Of a stretch of DNA of 64,000 nucleotides, positions 34,941 to 49,700 are shown piece after piece (positions within the stretch are counted from its first letter, which is position 1; each line of letters begins with the position of its first letter). Below the pieces are notes generated by a model that was given only the letters and a program-made list of their open reading frames with translations, was not told where the DNA came from and did no database searches. A program made the translations under genes and the position numbers. The stretch lies in the NCBI GenBank assembly GCA_018389105.1, contig JACATO010000307.1, positions 831,001-895,000 of the forward strand, written 5' to 3'. The stretch comes from Nautilus pompilius (lineage: Eukaryota > Mollusca > Cephalopoda > Nautilida > Nautilidae).

Positions 34941-37600
34941 GAGGAAAGGAGAATAAATACTTCTGAAAATAAACTTAATTATAACCTTTTAGTAAAGGAG
35001 ACTGGCATTGTAAGTTTTAAAATGTGTGATTAGCTATGTATTATATATATATATATTCATTTATTTCATTGGCTACTGATCTTGGGTATTTTAACTACAA
35101 ATTTATTTCTAGGATCTTATTGCCTCTCTACCATACTACTGTGGTTTGCTTATCTCCTTTCAATAAATAAAGGAATCAATGCACTGGTCCAGTTGTCATC
35201 GAGTGTTTAGGTTCCATAAGAGATTTATACTGCTTTCTGAATTTTATATCTTAAAAATTCTGAATTTCTTAGGAAATATAAATGAACAAATAGTTACAGT
35301 TGAACACCAATCTCTCAAGAGTGAAATATTTATAAATACTGATACATGGCTATTCATTTAGGAGGTTCTGATTGGTTAGTGCATAAACTAGGAACAAGTC
35401 TTCTATTTATTGGCATATTTCATTTCTGTCAATAGTAACAGATACAGCCACTCAGAGGAAATTTTGAGCAAATTATAATAATGTGTAAAAATGACAATCT
35501 ATAAATTTTGAGATCAAATATTAAAGTCTTTAGTGACTAATGATTTTGTCAAATAAGAACAATTTTCTTTGGAAAAATAAAACAACAAATCAGTTTGAGA
35601 AAATTTTTTCCACTTATGATGTTAATTATGTATAACTACATAGTTTACTTATGTATGTGTAAGTCTGTACATGCACATACATTATAAGTAAAAATTTGGG
35701 CCACATACAAATTTCTCTACACATAACATGTCAGAATTACTCATATTTTCAAGAGACATTCTTTGAGTTAAATTTGGTATGGTTATGCTAAATGAAGAGT
35801 TTTCACCTAAATTTTGAACCATGACCTTTAGAAGAGTTAAAAGAGGAATGGGGGAGAGGTCAGATAGCAATTACTGACAGATGGTTCACAGACTGAAGGC
35901 AAGCTGTTAGGAGAAGCAGCAATATCCAATGCCAATATCTGAAGACAAGATTTAACTGTGTGTAAAATTTCTATTGAAAAAATTTATCTTTAAATCAATA
36001 TTCTTTTTCTTCATCTTTCAATTAAAAAAAAATTCATAAATTCACTAAAAGGTAAAAAGATACATACTTATATATTAAATTGTTGAAAGCAATGCTATTA
36101 ATAAATGTATCCCCTCTGATTAACTCTTCATCATCTAAAAAGTGACAGAATCAACTATTAAAAGGATACCTACAGTGCACTCAAAAAACATGTAATTAGT
36201 AGATCAGTTTAAAGAATATATTTGATAACAACATACCTAATTCATTCATGCATACACATCATGCACTCCCATTTTTTCTTTAAAAATTTAACAAATACAT
36301 TAAATATATAACAATATAAAAACAACAGTACATAATAAATAAATAAACAATTCTTACCATGAAAGATTTACTGCAGTCATACTAAAATTAAAATAAATCA
36401 ATCTTTTAATACTGAAAAATCCTGTTCTAAATCATTAAAAGTTAAATCCCACTGTTGCATTGTTTAGCATTTCATCAAAAGTTTTATCTTCCGAAGTGTA
36501 ATTTATCATCATCATCTGTTCTGTTTAGAATGTCTGAAATAGTGCTTGGCTACTTTAGTGGTATTATTAATGTCTAATTCATTCTCACTCTTCCACCCTT
36601 CATTTTTCATAATCCTCACCAAAAACTGAGATGAAATCCTGTACACATTTCTTTTTTGCTCTCCATAACTAGACTCATACATAGATGACTAAATGACTCT
36701 TAGCATATGGCAGGGAAGAGCCATGCCACCTTTACAAGTGATGGGGAGAATAAAAGTCTTAATTTTCCCTAATTGCAATTAATAAAATAATAATACTGTG
36801 AGCAGCATTTAAAGCCCTTGTTCACCATATGGAAAATGAAGCAAAAGAATAGTGGAGTTTAGAAAGTGTTATGAACTGACAAGAAGTAGCCACTACTTTT
36901 ATCGGTATTTGCAGTGACTTCTACTGATTGTATAATCAAAGGTGAAAGATATAAACTGAACAGGATGCATAAAATATACACAAATCAGGATATGAATGAT
37001 TTTAATAATAAATAATAATTTAATTTTTTCATTTGTAAAATAAAAGCAACATACATTCAATGATTGCAATCTTCAGATCATCAACACTATGATTACTTAA
37101 TCAAAAAGAAGTGAGAAAAAATGTGTTGATGTATTTTTCTATTTTCTTAATGGTTTCATCTGTTCTTTAACTATTCCCTGCCATGGTTTTTGACATCATT
37201 CCCATTAACAGATTCACTTCTCCATTGACAGATGATTTGGAATTCCCCTAAGGGCATTTGCCAATGCTTAAACTAATGATATCCAATGCTACTGACCAGC
37301 CATTTATTGAGTGTCATAAAAATTACATTAGATTGGTGATCTCTGACTTTGGCAATCAGTGGGATATGAAAATGATTGGAGATCTCCAACTTTGGAAGGG
37401 AAAGAGTTTTAAAAAAGGCATTATAATTGAAAAAAATGTGATGCCTTTTTTGTCTCTTTGTTAAATAATCTCATAAAATTTGATATTAAGGTCTTTTTGT
37501 TTTTTACATTTTTGAACTGAATAATAAAATATCTTGAAAAAATCTTTTGTTATTGAATATAACACGCTTTATCATATTTTCTAAGTCATATGATAATATA
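34941..37600. other. AT-rich tract, nothing recognised
   Basis: Short open frames and homopolymers only. Confidence 0.55.
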
Positions 37601-38337
37601 CAAGATTGTTTCAGAAAATAAAGGCAATAATTACATCAGTACCTTCTACACGTGGCAGAGTGGTAAACATCAAGCTTTCAACATTGATGTTTGAGTGCTT
37701 GAATGCACTCTCTCATTCACACATTGTACACTCACGGCACTAGAGAGGCAAGTAAACAGCATGGCTGTGCAGTGATCTGTAATTCTTTTCCAGACAATAC
37801 TGGCACAATATGGAGAAAACTGTATGGCACAAAGAAAAGTGAATGAGTAGGTGGATAGGTTAAAAAAATTACCAATGGCAAGGTGAGCACAATTCTCTGT
37901 GATAACTGACAAGTGAGTACTGCAGGCAGTATCCATGCCATCATACATGAACACCTGAACTTATGAAAAGTATATTCCTGTTGGATCTGAAAACAATTAA
38001 CAGACATCCATAATCAGAATTATGAAAATGTAAAACCACACAGTGATCGGGCAATTATTGACACTTTGAACCCCTACCATATACTTCCTATAGTCTGGAT
38101 CTTGCCCTATCCAATTTTCACCGCTTGTGCCAGTAATTACAAGGTCCAACAGGTGGTGAAATTGTCACTTATACAGCAACCAAAAAGGTTTTACCAGGAT
38201 GGTATCAAGATACTTCTGAGTTGATAGTTTGTGTGTATTCAAATACAGGAGTACTATACACAGTGATGCACTCCAATAAATGATGTATGGATATTTGTTT
38301 TATTTATGAACTGCTTTTACTTTCTGAAACACCTTTG
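37601..38337 (+). mobile_element. Deleted mariner element with transposase relic
   Basis: The terminal repeats are inverted: left CAAGATTGTTTCAGAAAATA after TA; right, reverse-complemented, CAAAGGTGTTTCAGAAAGTA, with CA beyond it. Coding remnants on the plus strand include YSLDLALSNFH (mariner SPDLAPSDFH), IIDTLNPYHILP, and QQPKRFYQDGIKILL near the C-terminus. The frames are broken by stops and shifts. The element is about 737 bases, against roughly 1.3 kb for an intact mariner, so about half has been lost. Confidence 0.75.
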
Positions 38338-38566
38338 CACATGTAACTTTATATACTAATAAACCATTTATATATGATATATCATTGATGAATCCACATT
38401 TATGACCACCATCTATGCATGTTTGTATGTGTGTATGCACATGTAAGTGCACATTTTTTTATTTTGTAATATTCTGATCTTTAGTTACACTGTGTATAGA
38501 TTTATCTTTGATTAGGTGTGCTATGATAAAGATAAAGCTACAAGTAGTAGCCTACATTAAAAAAAA

Positions 38567-38583
38567 ATATATATATATATATA
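38567..38583. repeat. (TA)n tract
   Basis: Alternating TA run following an A tract. Similar short TA runs occur near 5278, 11057, 11331, 21523 and 35041. Confidence 0.85.
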
Positions 38584-39081
38584 GTTTTAATCTATAGTTT
38601 GTCTCTACAAATTAAAAAAAAATACCTGGATAAATTGAAAAACAACTATATAGGTGCTACCCATAACAGTGCCAACTTGCTAAAAAAAGTTTTAAAAAAT
38701 CTGCATGAATAAATATTTATCGTATCTTGCATTTTGCCTTTGTATTAACAAAATGGCTCAGTAACTAAAGCAATCTTTTATTATTGGAGAGTGTGATAGA
38801 CTTCATGAGCATTCCAATAAATATAACCAATATGGCAAAACTGCACTGATTAACAGTTTGCAGCTTATGGCAAACAGTTAACCTTTCATTACCTTTCTCC
38901 TGTCCATACATCTATAATTTTAAAGAAAAAACAAAAAAAAAAAAAAAAAATTATAATAGTTTCTATGACATACTAAATAAAAATAAATAGTAGTAAGTTT
39001 TTTTTCCCCTTTTTTGTTCAGAAGGGAGTTGCATTCCAAGCATTATTCAATCATCATCAATCAGGCAGTTTTGATATTTAA

Positions 39082-39573
39082 CAGATTGAGAATTCCTTAT
39101 CTGAAATCCTTGGGTCTGAATGTGTTTTGGATTCCGGAATTTTTGAGATTTGAAATATAGATATATCAGCATAATTTGGTAGCTAATCCATTGGGGAGTG
39201 GGGACTGCAACATTATAACTACATATGGCCTACAGGTAGTTTTATGCAAGATTTTAAAATCATTTTGGGCATGAAACCATAAGAAAAAGATGTACATTTA
39301 ACCATCAGAAAGGTAAGCTATCACTATGGTAGGCCTACTGGTATCGTAAGAGTATTTGCAGACCTTTCCAACATTTTCAAAGTATATTCACACCAACAAC
39401 AAAGCACAGAAAAAGCACAAAAATTACAGTGAGTGATGCACATATGTCAAGTGTGTCAGACTCGCATGCCACCCAGGAACCTTCTGGAATTTTCCACTGA
39501 AGGCGCTCCAAAAATATTTTGGATTTTGGAGCTTTTCAGTTTTCAGAATTTTGGATAAGGGATTCTCGACCTG
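39082..39573. mobile_element. MER2-like Tigger MITE, 492 bases
   Basis: The ends are inverted: left CAGATTGAGAATTCCTTATC, right reverse-complemented CAGGTCGAGAATCCCTTATC, with TA next to the right end. The subterminal regions carry repeated TTTTGGATTTTGGAG-like motifs. An internal block with CCATCAGAAAGGTAAGCTATC-like sequence resembles the mammalian MER2 consensus as I remember it. No coding capacity. The MER2 resemblance is from memory, not an alignment. Confidence 0.75.
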
Positions 39574-39659
39574 TATATATTTTTTATTTCTAAGAAAGTT
39601 TATGCATAAAAACATCATTGATGAACAGAAAACAAGTATACACAATATCTATGAATAAA

Positions 39660-40379
39660 GTCTACTTATAAATACATATATACATATAAAAGGGTAGATC
39701 TAGAGGGGGTTCACCAGGTGCCCATGAACCCTACCTTTGACAATATTTTTTTTTTGCAATTTTTCAGACATATGTTATCCCAATAAATCCAATGATAAAG
39801 GACATGGCATCATGTGATCATATGGGAAGATATAATTGGACAATGGGTGAATCATGGGTCCTTTGATTACACCAAGCCAAGCGAATCTATTCTGTCAATG
39901 TTGAAAGTTGGACATGGCTTCTAAGCAAAATGCAACATTTTCTGGATTGTCAACTACACCAAAATCGAATGCAATTTGGAGAACTACTTCAATTGGTAAG
40001 TCTCAGTCCTAACCCATAGTTTAATCATTCAATCATCAACTCAACAATTTCAGTTTTTACAAATATCTTAGTTTGAGGGTTTTAAACTTTTTGTGCATAT
40101 ATTACTGTTGGCATATGTTGTTTTTCTTGATGCATAATGTTACTTTAGAAACTGGTGACTTTGTTATGAATGTGATCTGTGCCAAGGACTCCAAAAATCA
40201 TCAGTCTTTCCTCATAATCAGCCTCATTAAAATTTTCCCAGCTCCAGTAGTAGATGCCACAAATTACAAATCAGTTTTTTTTTTGAAAAAAAAAATTTCC
40301 CACAATAGATATATTATATATAATATAAATAAAAAACAAAAATATTATTTTATATTTTAGGCAGACACTTGGGCTAGAT
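39660..40379. other. Tract with a small hairpin, otherwise unassigned
   Basis: At 39707-39733 the sequence GGGTTCA ... TGAACCC forms a short hairpin within an unassigned block whose wording resembles the end of a MITE. No partner end was found. Confidence 0.35.
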
Positions 40380-40740
40380 ATTTTAGACTCACTCTTAATC
40401 AAAGATTGCATGTGCAGTCTATTTCAAAGATATTTATGCTATCTGCTTCTATCTGATTGTGTAAAGCATTCCAGAGAAAAACTGTGATTCCTAAAAATTG
40501 GATTACTTAATATCTCATTCAGAATGTTTCTTATATACCTTATACCCCATGGCTGTTTATGTGCATGATTAGCATCAACACATTTATTCAACCTGACATT
40601 CTTTTGAAGAAAATAAATGTTAAAACTTAAATCATGCCTGTAGGCCAAACTAGGTAACCAAAGGCTATCTAGTTTTTGTTCACAACAATGTTTATGTACA
40701 GTACCTAATCATCCTAGAAATCACCTTGGAACTTTTCCCA
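40380..40740 (-). pseudogene. LINE C-terminal fragment, antisense
   Basis: On the minus strand a decayed reading contains FLGITVFLWNALHNQIEADS (about 40430-40500), which resembles the FF.RV..LWNSLP motif near the end of many LINE ORF2 proteins. Upstream residues contain LVWPTGMI and HINSHGV in broken frames. Only this tail is recognisable. Confidence 0.45.
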
Positions 40741-43700
40741 AGCCAATGATATAGTTAACTTTTTCTCAGTGTTTTGAAAATTGTATGTTTGTCATTGTTG
40801 TTATTGTTAGCATACGCCATGAGTACCCACCATATTGAACATTAATTCATGGTGATACCTGAAGCTCTAGTGGCTACAAGACATGAAAAGAAATTGCCAG
40901 CAAAATGGCTAACACTTTTGGAGTTTAATCACCTTAATTAAGAACCTGCTAGAACACTTCTGATTAAAATCTGCATAAAGACAAATACTCCAAATAAAAG
41001 CAAACTGAAAAAAAAAAAACTAACTTTGAAATGCACTCCAAGGACCCACTGGGTGCTGATGGTACTACCACAATAAGTTACTACCTACCCTTTATATATA
41101 TGACAGTAAAAAATACAAAACAAAGCAGCAGACTTAAATGGTGTCCTACTTGCCTTACTTAACATTTACCACAAAATTATCCCATAAATCAATTTTAACA
41201 AAAATATATTAGTTAATAACAAATGCTGATTTAAATGTTGATTTTTTATTATCATCATCTTCTTTCTCTTGGCAAAATTCACACTGTCTAAATTGGTCAA
41301 TTACTGTTCTGAAACATTTCTCACAAGCAGATGGTTTTAACATTTGTAATTACACTCAAAACTAATTCTGACAAGTTAACAAATACCGGTGTGAATATTC
41401 ATGAACTGTTTTTCATAAGGATAAGTACTGATATAAAAGGAAACTTATGGTGCAAGTACATTAAAAAATTGCTTCATTTTAAGATTTAGAGCCAGGTTTC
41501 TGCATGCATTTAATTACTTTGCCCAAGGGACCACCTCCAGGTGAAAATAAACCAGCAATGACAGCCAGAACTCAACTGTCTCTAAGCTCAGCAACATTGA
41601 GAGCAACAAGATGAACTCATCAAAAAGAAGCTCAAGTTTATTCTTAAGTATATTTTGATTCCTGTAATGTACTACCAAGTACAAAGTTTAAAAAAAATAT
41701 GTACTGTTAGCATGGTTGTATCTTCTATAAGAATGGATAGACTGATTAATTATAATAATAGTATAGTTACACATATGCAGACCTGTCAGTAGTTCTTTCA
41801 GGATAGTATATCAAACAGTTACATTTCTGAAACTTGCTAATTATTATTTTATTTATTTATTTTTGCAGAGTAAAATATGATTGTGGCAGATAAAATAAAA
41901 TGCGAAATTATAGTTATTTACAAAGGTAAAGGAAATCTTTCAACTTTTACAAAGTCCCTGTCCCTTTAAATCATCTTTCTAATGCACTGGACAGACAACT
42001 GTTTCATATATTCACTGCTCTACTGCTAAAAAAAACAAGAAATAGCTACATATAGATGTTTAAGCTATTATGATACTTATAAAGTTTTAAATTATGACCC
42101 CTTGAAAGCCCAAAATAATAAAAATAATAACAAAACCTAAGAATTATCTGCTGTTCCTCAATTAGATTACCACATCCCATGTAATCTTTGATATGTTATT
42201 CTAGGAATTTATACAAACTGAAGCTGTTTACTTCTGAGGTCCTTTTGACATTAGGCCTAATAGGTTCTCAGATGATCTTATTTATTCTTAACCTTGGGTA
42301 TGAAAAAAGAAAGTAAAGGAAAAACAGAAAAAAATACTTAACAGCAGCATGAGTTGCAGTTTCTGTCAATTTCAATTTTCTTTGCTCAAATGCAATTTTA
42401 CAAGTGTTGCCAACTCCCCTCCCCACCACCGCACTTTCAAATAATCCAAAGTAGAGAAATGTTTGGTGACTGCATTCTGTGCTAAGTCGATTAATTCTGT
42501 ATTGATCCAACAGTCAGTTTCTTTCCTTCTTTCCTTTTTTTTTTTGACAGAAAGAAAACTAATTAAATTTGCTAAAACCCACTGTAAACTCTTCCTTTGG
42601 TATTTGCCAAAAACATTATTGGAGCTTTGCATCAACAAACTTTGAATGCAAGAACAAAAGTTAGAACACAAACCAAAGGTTTCACTCATGTGCAAAGCCA
42701 GCCATTGCTAGAGCTTCTTTACATTAGTCCAGTCCAAGCTACCACTGGTGAACAAAAGATTTTATTTTGCATTCCTACACTGGACACAAAGCTCACTGCT
42801 GAGAGTAGTATCTTCTGCTGCCCTGTTTCTAGAATACTCTCGCTGTTCTAAATCTTTTCTTGAGGAATAATTTTTTTTACAGACCTACCAGCATAAACAA
42901 TTCAGATGAATGACTGTTTTTTTGTTGCTTTTCCCCATTAAAAAATTAAAAAAATTAATTTATCCCGCAGATTTTACAACCTTTTTAAAAACAACAATGG
43001 CAACAACAAAAATCAATTAACAGCTCTTACTCACAAAATTACGTTGAAAATATTTCAGTAATAAGTTAACAGAGGTGAGAAACTGCTTACATTTCTCTTT
43101 ATACAATGACTTTATTGCATTTACTCCCCACATATCTGCCATATTGGTATATTTTGACCAGGTTATACATAAGTGAATTAGTCAAAATAAATACAATATT
43201 AAAGGTTTAAAGTAAACTCAAAAGAAACTAACACAAATAGTGTTAATGAACTGTAGAAGAGGCTACTGCATATTAACAGTCATTAAAACAGTTACGTATG
43301 CAATCTGAATGTGGCTTTTATGTGGTGATAATTTAGAAAAGCTTCATACAATGCAACGCTACAAAACTTCATAAATATCTTCAAGAAGTCAGTTAAATGT
43401 CTGCCACTCTTCAAAAGCAGATCCAAAGATAATACTTTGATTTTTGTATTGTTTTTTTTTTTGTCAGAGTCTTTTAGCACAACTTCTTTTCTGAAAAGTT
43501 TTGCATTTTCTTCTTCAAGAATTGTATTTCATCTGCCATGTTGATTTAATAACTATAAGTTTGGAGCAATTGGCAATAACTATATCCAAAAGATGAGTTT
43601 CATAGACTGTGGGGAGATTTTCTCATTATCAGCAGATAAAACTGAGATTCAGATTACATAAGAAGCTACTTTAATGTAAAGAATCAGTTGTAAAGGATAT

Positions 43701-46700
43701 TTGCAAATGAAATGAGATTTTATATGAAGAACTTGCTACTAAGATCATTGTTAACTCAATGAATTGTTCTCAGCTGAACAGCGAACTTTTGAAATCTGAT
43801 TGGGTGAATTCTTATTATCTTGCCTTTAGAGAATATATTTTTGATGTTCTCTCTAAACCAGATTTGAATTTCCCAGGAGACAGCTCCGACTATAAAATTT
43901 GTTAGAGATTCTGATCACCAAAATTACTTCAATATGAATGCAAGCGGCTAATACTGCATGAGAGACCTGTAAAACAAATACATAAGATCTTGCAGTTTAT
44001 AGTTCTAGTTCCCATAATCTTATACTTCTTAAATAATTACTTTCAAATGTTTTCAATGTGCATTATCTTATTATTCAGTACTGTTGAATCTTTGTAATAC
44101 ATCTTCACTAAAGAAGGTCATTAAAAGAGAGATAATATGTTTATCTTTTCCTCCCAGCATAAGTTCAAGTAAATTTATCCTGATGAATTGTGGAAAATTC
44201 CACCCAAGAGTACAAAGGTCACCATGCAATAACATTGACAGGGTAATTGTTACTGAGAGAGTGTTTATTACCCAAAAGGTAATTGGCAATTATAGATTTT
44301 TGCTTATTAGTTATTTACTGACAAATTAGATTTTGAAGTTACTTCTTAAGCTGACCTCTGGTTCCATTTTATAGCACTGATTAAGTATAGTGTTTCGTCA
44401 GGAAACCAACTAATGCTTATATCTAAATATAACATGGCATGCATCATTATCCAACAAATTACAGTTCTCTCAGTCTAAGGTAGCCTGAAAAAAGCAGTCA
44501 TGCTGTACCAGATATCTGAGAAAGTGCAATTCTACTTTTTGCATGTAGCACAAAATATGTTATATGAAATAGATTTAGACATTTACATTGTCAGGTTAAA
44601 GAAAATTTTCATAAACATAGCTTTGAGAGTATCATAATATTAACAGTAATAAATAAAGTTATATTGAATTATTCTGATCTGAAACTATTTAATTATTTTA
44701 GTATATCATATGACCAGTGTATGAACCCTTAATTTGCTATGATAATGATAATTTGGTATGTAGAATGTGTAAGCTTGTCATAACACTACATCTGTAACAT
44801 TAAAACATTATGCTGAGAAAGTTTATTAACATTTAACATCAAACAGAGAGGTAATGCAGAGTATATTAGAAAATGTTTTTAGCTGATAGAAATACAAAAG
44901 TATACATGCTAGGATACCAATCCAATGCAATGTATTTGAGAGGTCAATTTCTTGTTGATCTATTGCCAATAGTCAAGAGGTTCATCATTTTAAATGTACA
45001 GGTGTCTTGACTGTGAAGATGTACACACACATTCTATATCTGATTTATGTAGAAAGATACTAAATCTGAGGTCTTCAGATTGGTAAAGGCCAATGATCAT
45101 GTTGCTACTTCACCACATTTCATCTCTCAGCCTGAATAGTTGGCCAGCTGTATATATAACCTAAGAGCTAGGTTAGCATGCTGACTATGACTTCATCCCT
45201 CTAGGACTGGTAACAGACATTAGATGATCACAGATGCTATGATTTGATACTTTTGCATACAAGACCAAACTAAGTACAGTATAAACAAATCTTTGGCATG
45301 AACTGTGTACAGAACAGTACTGTGAAAAAACAAAAAAAACAACAACAACAAGTGCTTCAATGAACCTGAGTAGATCATTTAGTTACTGTTCATTAACATA
45401 AGGGGTCAGAGAGGAACCTTTAAACACATAATGTAGCAGCAACTCTGCTTACATGGAAATGATGAGTGTATAACATTCTTTAGAACAATGTACCAAAACA
45501 CCCCAATTCAACTATCTCACATTCTAAAGTATTATATGAATAATATATATTAAAACTGGTTTAAAAAAATAAACACACAAATACACACAAAAACAAAAAA
45601 AATGCTGCTTTTTCCATAATCTTATACTGTACAAATATATTATTTATTTATTTACTTTTTTTCATTTATCTTTAATAAACTGGAAACTTTCTGCCTTAGC
45701 ATGCAGCAAAAAATATGAAATCTGAAAGTGTATAACTGCTGATGATTAAAATTTCTCTACAAAGGCAATTAATTTGGCAACTGTAATAATATTTGGAATC
45801 AAAAATCAAAACAAAAATAAGTGTCCATTTCATTTACTAAGAGAAGTTTAATTTATATAAAACTGCATTATAGGAAATGATAAAAATAATTTTTTTTAAA
45901 ATTCAATATAGGGCTCACTTTATGTCTACTCTAAAATTTGGTAGAAAATAAATTGTATCAACTATAAAGATTTAATTTATTTCTCTTAACAATGCATTTT
46001 TTTCATTTATTAAAACAATTTTTCTCCAGATTTGCAAAAAATTCTAATTTTGAAAATGGCAGATGTTGAGAGATCCTGTTGTTGTGGCAATGACAAAAGG
46101 ACAATCATCATAATGCAATCTCACTTATTCTATCATTTGTGAAAGGCCATAAACATCAGCTAATGTTAATTAGAAGCAACCACAGAAATGATGCAATGAA
46201 GATGAAATTAATAGTGCTTACATGAGCATAATTACAGATAGCAGAAGAACATTAATGATCATGGATGTTGAGCACCATATTTCTAAAAAAAATCTTGTAG
46301 TTCTCGAAAAAAATAACTGTATTAATACCAAAATATAATTTAAATTTCATCTTCTCTCTTTATTAAAAAAATAAATGATATGAATAAAAATAAAAAGACA
46401 GCAATTTTTAAAAAATGGTTATAAATCACTCCATATAAAATATTTAAAAATAGCATGTTATCTCCCCTTGACCATTACAGAACTTTTTTAAGTTTAAAAT
46501 TTAATCATCAGTGTAGTAAATTGACTTTGTAAGTAGAGTGCTGCATTTGTAAGCTTTGAAATTCAGAACTACATCTTACAGATTTTCGTCCAATGTAAAA
46601 AAAAAAAAAAATTAGATGATCTTAAAAAATAACTATTTTAAAAAATTTTCCTGCCTAAATGTTTAAACAGTTTCAATGCACCTTTGGTTAAAAAGCAAAA

Positions 46701-49700
46701 TCGACATAAAGAGTTTCCTTTTTCTTCATCTCCAAGAACAATACATTTTATATCACCAAGGATTTATTTCAAAGTAATCTTCCTTTTTATGGAGAATTAC
46801 TAACATTAAATGCCCATCAAGGAACTCTTCATCCAATGTTCTTTTTTAAATTTATCTAATTTTTTTTTGGTAATTTTCCTTTGCCAGACTTACGTATAAG
46901 GAAAAAACGAAACAAAAATGCATCCGGAATTTAATGTCAGAATTTTTGTGATTAGCTACTATTAATTTACAAGGAATGTCTTTCATTTAAGAATAAAATA
47001 ATAATAATAAAATAATGTTCGAAGGGCCTTTTATTTTTTTTTTCATAATCAGAAACAAATTTTTTTGTGTGACAGGAAATGCATTAGCTAAACAAGAGTG
47101 CACATTCATGACATTTCTTTTCATTTTGGTACTTTATGTTTGCAGTTATGAGAAAAAACGAAATTAAAATATAGAATAAGATTTAAGAAAAGGAAATTAA
47201 AAAAAAGTAAATTGATACAATTTCTGACCAGTTTCCTTAGTGACTTTTAAGGTTTTCAAACATATGCAGGTAGTGTAAACAAAAGCCCATTGAGACAACA
47301 TCTGAAGGTTTTTAAAATTATCATCAGTGTATTGTCAGCACCTACACATTATTCTACTGATGCTAAACATGGGGTAACCTCACATGTACCAGCCACCATA
47401 AAACTACATTGTTTGCCAAAATTATAACATCACCTAAAACAATCCTAATTTTCTCATTATTTTTTTGGTTAAGTGCAATTATACCTTGGATAATGATAAT
47501 GATGTTTCAACATTTGATTTGTTTCTGCTTTATCATCCACAACCATTAGGCCCTAGGCTAGGGGATATCAAAACAGGGCTTATGCATGTTCAGTGGTCCT
47601 CACTGATACACTGATATATAAATGTGTGTGCGTGTACTACTTACAAAATAAGTTCTCACAAAATCTGTGGCTAGAGAAGAAACATTTTTACAATGCAACA
47701 TACATGTTAAACAGGATATTTTGTGAAAAAATATGATGAGGTAATAATCTTTGGACACCATTTTAATTTTTTTTTTTTAAAAAAAGAAGGCCATTACCAT
47801 AAAGCCAATTTTAAAAAAATCTGTATGTTTACTTTTTCTGTTTGCTTGGATGGTTTAAAAATCAATTTTGTTGGCACCTAATTGATTTCTGGTTAAAACA
47901 TGAAAGCATGATGTTATGATGGTTCTGCTGACTCTGGGCAGCAAAGGAGCTAGTAGATTCTTTCTGTTTAAAACAGTCAGAAACAAGAAGTTAGTTTAAA
48001 AGATGCATGCTCATCACAAAATATATCACAATGTACAGCTCCCCGGGACCAACTGCAGCAGACTGAGTCAGAGTGTCTAGAAGGGTTACATGAAAATTCA
48101 TGTATAGTGACTACTAAACATTAATTGTAAAATACTGAATCACTGATTAAATATTAATAGCCTGTAGAATGTAAGCACTATATTTTTGAAAACATCAGTA
48201 AACAGATTGCAAGTTTGGTGGTGAGCAGTTTACACATTCTGTTATTCTAAATTGACACATCTCATAGGCAGAAAATGCAGTTTGCAGTGAGAAAAAAGAA
48301 AGGAAAATTATGAACATCTATCAAACAGTTGATTTTCTCCAAATTTGCCAAAATGTTCAAACTCATTATCATTGAAAGATAAAATCAAAGGAAATGAATG
48401 AAAAGAATGGCAATACCTTTTGGAGCTCACGAATGTAATCTCATAATTTTTCACATTTACTTTAGGTTTTATTCCACTGAACATGCTGTTTTTATACTGG
48501 CATAAGAGATATCAAGCACACATCAGCATCTGTGCCTTTCAGTTTTACTGCCATGATTTTGCTTTTTTGAGAAAAACAACAACCAAAACACATTTCTCGA
48601 GCAGAATTATTTAATATAATCCCACAAATCCACTAATAACAACAGTGGTGGTCAGTAATTAGTGGCAAAGGTATGATTGCAAAAGGAGTTTCCATTTAAA
48701 AACAGAAAATTATAACAACACTGCTTGTTTTTGATAGCTCATATTGGAACCTGTATCCTAGTCCTATGAGAAAGTAGCAAAGTGCAGTGAATGGAAAGCA
48801 GGGTCTCCATGAAGAAATCAATTCAGTGAATTCTGTTTTTAAAACTTAAAAAAAAAAAAACAAAACAAAATTTTGCTAGTTTTACTTTGACAGTAGCATT
48901 TTACAAAAATTTAAAAAAAAGCTTTATTTTGAAAAAGTCCTACAAAGTTACTAGAACCAAAGTATTCATACTATAATTTAAATAATTATTGAAATACTGT
49001 ATATAAAACATATTCGCTTGCATACACGCACGCACAATTATATGCTGTGAGACTAACCATCGAGACTTTATGACAGACAGCAGCAGCCTAGCATTTAGCC
49101 CTTTTAGCTTTGGTAAACAAGACAAAAAATAAATAATAATTGAGGGAAAAAAAAAAAAAGAACTTTCATTTAAATGGCTAAAATCATGATTCCCCATTGT
49201 TGATAAAGGTAACCAATAAATGATTCAATGGTATTACAAATTCTATAGTCAAAGTCTACAATTAGTGAGGACTATAGACACCATGGCTATAGTCAGGATG
49301 CAATGTGAAGGAACTTCATTCATTGTGTTTCGGGTGAAAACAAGGTTGAATAAATTAATCCAAAACTAGCAATAGCATTCTCATCATCAGATTTATTTTT
49401 TCCATAAACATTCTCTTTTTTATATTTCCTTTGTCACTATCACTATAAACAGTGAAATAATGTGAGCAATAGGAGCTTACCTATAGCATGTCTAAAAATT
49501 CCTTAAAACAATGACCATTTTTAAAATTTATAAAAAATAATACAATTATAGAGTTTTTAATAGCATATAAAAATACTTTACATATAAGGGCATTTGAAGA
49601 AGTTAATAATATGCAAAAATATTGTAAGCTAACAATAATTTTTCTCCCTGGTCATATATAATATAATGGTTGTTCATTTTTATGATGTTTAAATATTTTG

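Noticed and set aside
42268..42851. Several overlapping open frames on both strands
   Set aside because: No conserved motif and no consistent splice sites.
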